Positions 61,732 to 64,000 of a stretch of DNA of 64,000 nt are shown piece by piece (position 1 is the first letter of the stretch; every line of letters begins with the position of its first letter). The stretch lies in NCBI RefSeq assembly GCF_000685155.1, contig NZ_JMIY01000004.1:161488-225487 (forward strand). The letters are read 5' to 3'. Below the pieces are notes generated by a model, which was given only the letters and a program-made list of their open reading frames with translations, searched no databases and was not told where the DNA came from. Source of the stretch: Candidatus Methanoperedens nitratireducens. Its GTDB lineage: Archaea > Halobacteriota > Methanosarcinia > Methanosarcinales > Methanoperedenaceae. The position numbers were made by a program, and so were the translations under genes.

Positions 61732-62369
61732 AAATTCAAAATGTTGAAGTGTTAGCCAATTATCTCGATTCTGATTTAGGATGGAGAAAAAAGGAACTTA
61801 CCTTTATTGTGAGTTCTATGAGTTCTACGAATAAAAGAAACATCGACATCCATCTAAGAATTGGTATTGCTATCCTTTATGCACATTGGGAAGGTTATAT
61901 TAAAAATGCAGGGACATATTATGTTATATATATAAAACAACTTGGATTAAGATATGACGAGCTTAGAGAAAATTTTATCGCTCTCGCATTAAGAAATACA
62001 TTTTGTACATGTTTAGAAACAAACAAAACTAGCACTCATACAAAATTAGTGAACATTTTAGTTAATAACCTATCAACTATAGCAAATATTCCATATTATG
62101 ACGTCATTGATACACAATCAAATCTACGTTGGAAGGTTTTTAAAGAAATATTAGACACATTGGGATTAGAAGATTCATTTTATATAACTAAAGATAAGCA
62201 AATTAACAAATTAGTAGATAATAGAAATGATGTCGCACATGGACAACGTGTTTATTTTGATGAAGATGAGTTTCTTAATTTGTATAATGAAGTAACGAAT
62301 ATGCTTGATTGTTTTAAAGAACAAATTATTCAAGCCGCTTCCGAAGAGACATTTAAACGAAATTTTTAA
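61728..62369 (+). CDS. MAE_28990/MAE_18760-like HEPN protein
   Basis: 213 residues. YAHWEGYIKNAGTYYV (about 44-59) and the HEPN ribonuclease motif RNDVAHG (about 165-171) with a following FLNLYNEVTNMLDCFKEQI helix are marks of this HEPN family. HEPN proteins of this class are predicted RNA-cutting effectors in toxin-antitoxin and abortive-infection systems. Translational coupling (ATGA) to the DUF262 gene indicates a two-gene system. It is intact, unlike the surrounding genes. Confidence 0.8.
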   Translation: MKIQNVEVLANYLDSDLGWRKKELTFIVSSMSSTNKRNIDIHLRIGIAILYAHWEGYIKNAGTYYVIYIKQLGLRYDELRENFIALALRNTFCTCLETNKTSTHTKLVNILVNNLSTIANIPYYDVIDTQSNLRWKVFKEILDTLGLEDSFYITKDKQINKLVDNRNDVAHGQRVYFDEDEFLNLYNEVTNMLDCFKEQIIQAASEETFKRNF

Positions 62370-62420
62370 AAAATCCTTTTTCTAAAGATAAACCAAAAAT
62401 TGATTCTGCGCCGTGCTGCT

Positions 62421-62737
62421 TTACTCCTCAAAAAATTTCTTCTTCTGTAAATCATGTTCAAGCGCCAGAACGTAAAGATCAATCAGTGGCATATACGTTT
62501 TTACTTTACAGATCTCCTTGATTTCGCTAAATAGGCTGCGCTCGATTTCTGTATTGAATTTATCCAATTTTTTATCAGGCAATACAATAAACAGCTTGGT
62601 CCTTAACCCGGCTTTATAAAGGTTAAACAGCCTGCCAAGCCCTTTAGTCACTTCAGTGCTCCACCTCAAAAGCAAATTCGGGCACAAGAGCATCTGTGTC
62701 ACCTGTAAACCAGATCACATCAATACAGCCCTACGCA
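62421..62737 (-). pseudogene. Restriction-endonuclease-like fragment with a frameshift
   Basis: Reading from 62737: IDVIWFTGDTDALVPEFAFEVEH, given here as adjoining pieces IDVIWF and PEFAFEVEH, is a PD-(D/E)XK-type core (Asp, then Glu-x-Glu). At about 62663-62668 the frame shifts, and STEVTKGLGRLFNLYKAG continues in another frame to the stop at 62421. An in-frame TAG lies just before the fragment, so the N terminus is missing. This is a decayed restriction-like gene. Confidence 0.55.
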
Positions 62738-62950
62738 AATGGGTTTTACAGTACCTCGCCCCCGTTCATAACTTTGATCGCCTTTGAATGTGAGTTCGTA
62801 AGAGGTCGCTGTTTATCTTACATGGTTCTCGATTCAAGGCGCTTGCCTGGGAAGCTATCGGCGCCAGAAAATTAATTTTTACAATGTAATAATATGTGTT
62901 AACCCTTTTTGTTTATGCCACATATCAAGCGACTCATTCACTTTGCATCA
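62738..62950. other. Gap without a gene
   Basis: 213 bases with no supported gene or repeat; probably the lost 5' part of the restriction-like pseudogene and flanking sequence. Confidence 0.3.
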
Positions 62951-63271
62951 TTAATCTATCTCAAAAAGATAGTCAAAATATTTCCATGCTCTGCAAAGCG
63001 GGCAGTTCTCTTCAAAATCAGGACAGCGAGTACCCCAGTTTTTATTCATCCATTCTATCATCCTCTCTTTCATGTATCCACTGCAATGTTCACACTCCCA
63101 GTATTCTGTTTCGTTATCTGTCAGAGCTTTTCCCAGTTGTTTTGAATAGAAGTACTGGACAGGGATTATATTGCCCGGTTCAAGTTTTACATCGAACTTG
63201 CATCCGCATACTGCGCAGAATACAGACTCATTCCGTTTGTTTGGTGAACCTCCCAGAAGTAAAAATCGCAT
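62951..63271 (-). CDS. Small zinc-binding protein with four cysteine pairs
   Basis: 106 residues. CAVCGC (about 19), CEHC (about 60), a Cys at about 83 and CPLC (about 90) could bind two zinc ions as two ribbons. The Trp-rich middle (EWMNKNWG) and the lack of an enzyme motif leave the function open. The neighbours are a short antitoxin-like gene and a restriction-like fragment. Confidence 0.55.
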   Translation of the reverse strand: MRFLLLGGSPNKRNESVFCAVCGCKFDVKLEPGNIIPVQYFYSKQLGKALTDNETEYWECEHCSGYMKERMIEWMNKNWGTRCPDFEENCPLCRAWKYFDYLFEID

Positions 63272-63355
63272 GACCGGGCTTTTTCTTAGCGTGTGTGAAA
63301 ATGTTAGCTACTGAGATCAGAGCCAAAAAAATGATGTTAGAATCCAGTACTAATT

Positions 63356-63574
63356 TTATTCATCTGCCTTTATTTTATTGTAAAGAGCACGCTTTATGAT
63401 ATGATCGAGTTCATCTATGTCTTCTTTTCTCAACTCGCTCTTCTCGGCAAGAAGATTTCCAATTTTTATCTCAGTAAGTCTACTTATAACGGCTGACTCT
63501 ACCCATTTCAAGCCCTCTTTATTCTTCGTTATCCAACTGAAATCGTTGGGGAGCTTTAATATAACATCGACCAT
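63356..63574 (-). CDS. Short antitoxin-like protein
   Basis: 72 residues beginning MVDVILKLPNDFSW. A short strand followed by helices (GLKWVESAVISRLTEIK, then EDIDELDHIIKRALY) resembles the antitoxins that sit before PIN toxins, but no PIN gene follows. AAGGTGA precedes the ATG. Likely an orphan antitoxin. Confidence 0.5.
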   Translation of the reverse strand: MVDVILKLPNDFSWITKNKEGLKWVESAVISRLTEIKIGNLLAEKSELRKEDIDELDHIIKRALYNKIKADE

Positions 63575-63740
63575 TTTTCACCTTATATAATCTGAAATTT
63601 AATTGTTATATTCGTTCAGGAGGTTTTAAGGTTTCTCTTCCCTGAAATATCCGCTTCCTTTCTCTTTCTGATCAAGCGCCTCCTCCTCATCACAAGACCA
63701 GCGCCGACTGGCAGGATTTTAAGCACCAAACTAATTCAGG

Positions 63741-63941
63741 CTAAACTGCAACTTCAGCGATCTCAGCACTCTTCCCTATAACTAACTTTTCGGTTGGCTC
63801 CAGATAAAGTTCTATAGCCTCTTTTATGTTCATCAATGCCTCTTCTCTTGTATTACCCTCAGAAATGCATCCTGGAAGTGAAGGCACGTATACGACATAG
63901 CCGCCCTCCTCGGCAGGCTCCAGGACTACTTTAAACTTCAT
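63741..63941 (-). CDS. HicB-like antitoxin domain protein
   Basis: 66 residues from the ATG at 63941, which is followed by the canonical KFKVVLEPAEEGGYVVY and PSLPGCISEGNTREEALMNI. The frame extends 12 codons upstream, but this shorter start fits the family. The short tail has no DNA-binding domain. No convincing HicA gene lies next to it in the window; a partner could lie beyond the right edge. Confidence 0.75.
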   Translation of the reverse strand: MKFKVVLEPAEEGGYVVYVPSLPGCISEGNTREEALMNIKEAIELYLEPTEKLVIGKSAEIAEVAV

Positions 63942-64000
63942 GATTTTCACCTTGAAGTCGAATGTAGTTTGAGACATATAAACCTGATGATTTCGTATAT

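Noticed and set aside
63604-63727. Possible HicA partner next to the HicB gene at 63741
   Set aside because: A GTG frame begins LKILPVGAG but lacks the GSH active-site region and the double-strand RNA-binding pattern of HicA.

Overview
The window comes from an archaeon that carries C1 (methane-type) metabolism. Supporting genes are an archaeal ribosomal block (L7Ae, S28e, L24e), archaeal-type IF5B, a CDC48 ATPase, a mre11-rad50-nurA-herA repair operon and formylmethanofuran dehydrogenase subunits. Promoters look archaeal, with A/T-rich TATA boxes about 25 bases before the expected start. The mix of methanofuran enzymes, a polyhydroxyalkanoate-granule-like protein, several PAS/GAF histidine kinases and many bacterial-style accessory genes suggests a relative of the Methanosarcinales, possibly a Methanoperedens-like lineage. 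That placement is inference; no 16S gene or mcrA is present.

Layout. 0-2.5 kb: a tiny protein, a bat-type HTH regulator and a divergent PhaE/phasin-like repeat protein with a palindromic operator. 2.7-10.5 kb: three sensor kinases, a stand-alone receiver and a BASS/ACR3-like transporter. 10.6-14 kb: tRNA-Gly(GCC), nested repeats, small toxin/antitoxin-like genes and a transferred erythromycin-esterase-like gene. 14.2-20.1 kb (minus): trpD-F-E-G followed by three formylmethanofuran dehydrogenase genes, headed by a TRP-box-like operator. 20.2-22.5 kb: an exported protein, then rpl7ae-rps28e-rpl24e-ndk. 22.5-31.8 kb: a complete histidine-degradation set (hutH, hutG, hutU, hutI) and a partly decayed acyl-CoA oxidation cluster, placed between ndk and infB, which are commonly adjacent in archaea. 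32.1-38.5 kb: infB, a zinc-ribbon pair, an unusual four-part copper ATPase and a thioredoxin-fold protein.

38.6-44.5 kb is an accessory island: an AT-rich nuclease gene and a HEPN-like gene, then three same-direction copies of a GC-rich repeat, each standing before a module (radical SAM gene, vapBC, vapBC). 44.7-57.9 kb returns to core genes: CDC48-Hsp20-membrane protein, a hydrolase/phosphoribosyltransferase fusion and the five-gene HerA/NurA/Rad50/Mre11 operon. 57.9-64 kb is a second accessory island with palindromic repeats (one carrying a nested MITE-like insertion and one without it), two remnants of a DNA methyltransferase, a restriction-enzyme-like pseudogene, HicB-type antitoxins and an intact two-gene DUF262 + HEPN module.

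The strongest candidates for something undescribed are the DUF262+HEPN pair, the amidotransferase-like/PD-(D/E)XK fusion with its HEPN-like neighbour, the GC-rich repeat cassette arrangement, and the small element that sits inside palindromic repeats at two loci. All functional statements are read from sequence motifs by eye; no database search was run.
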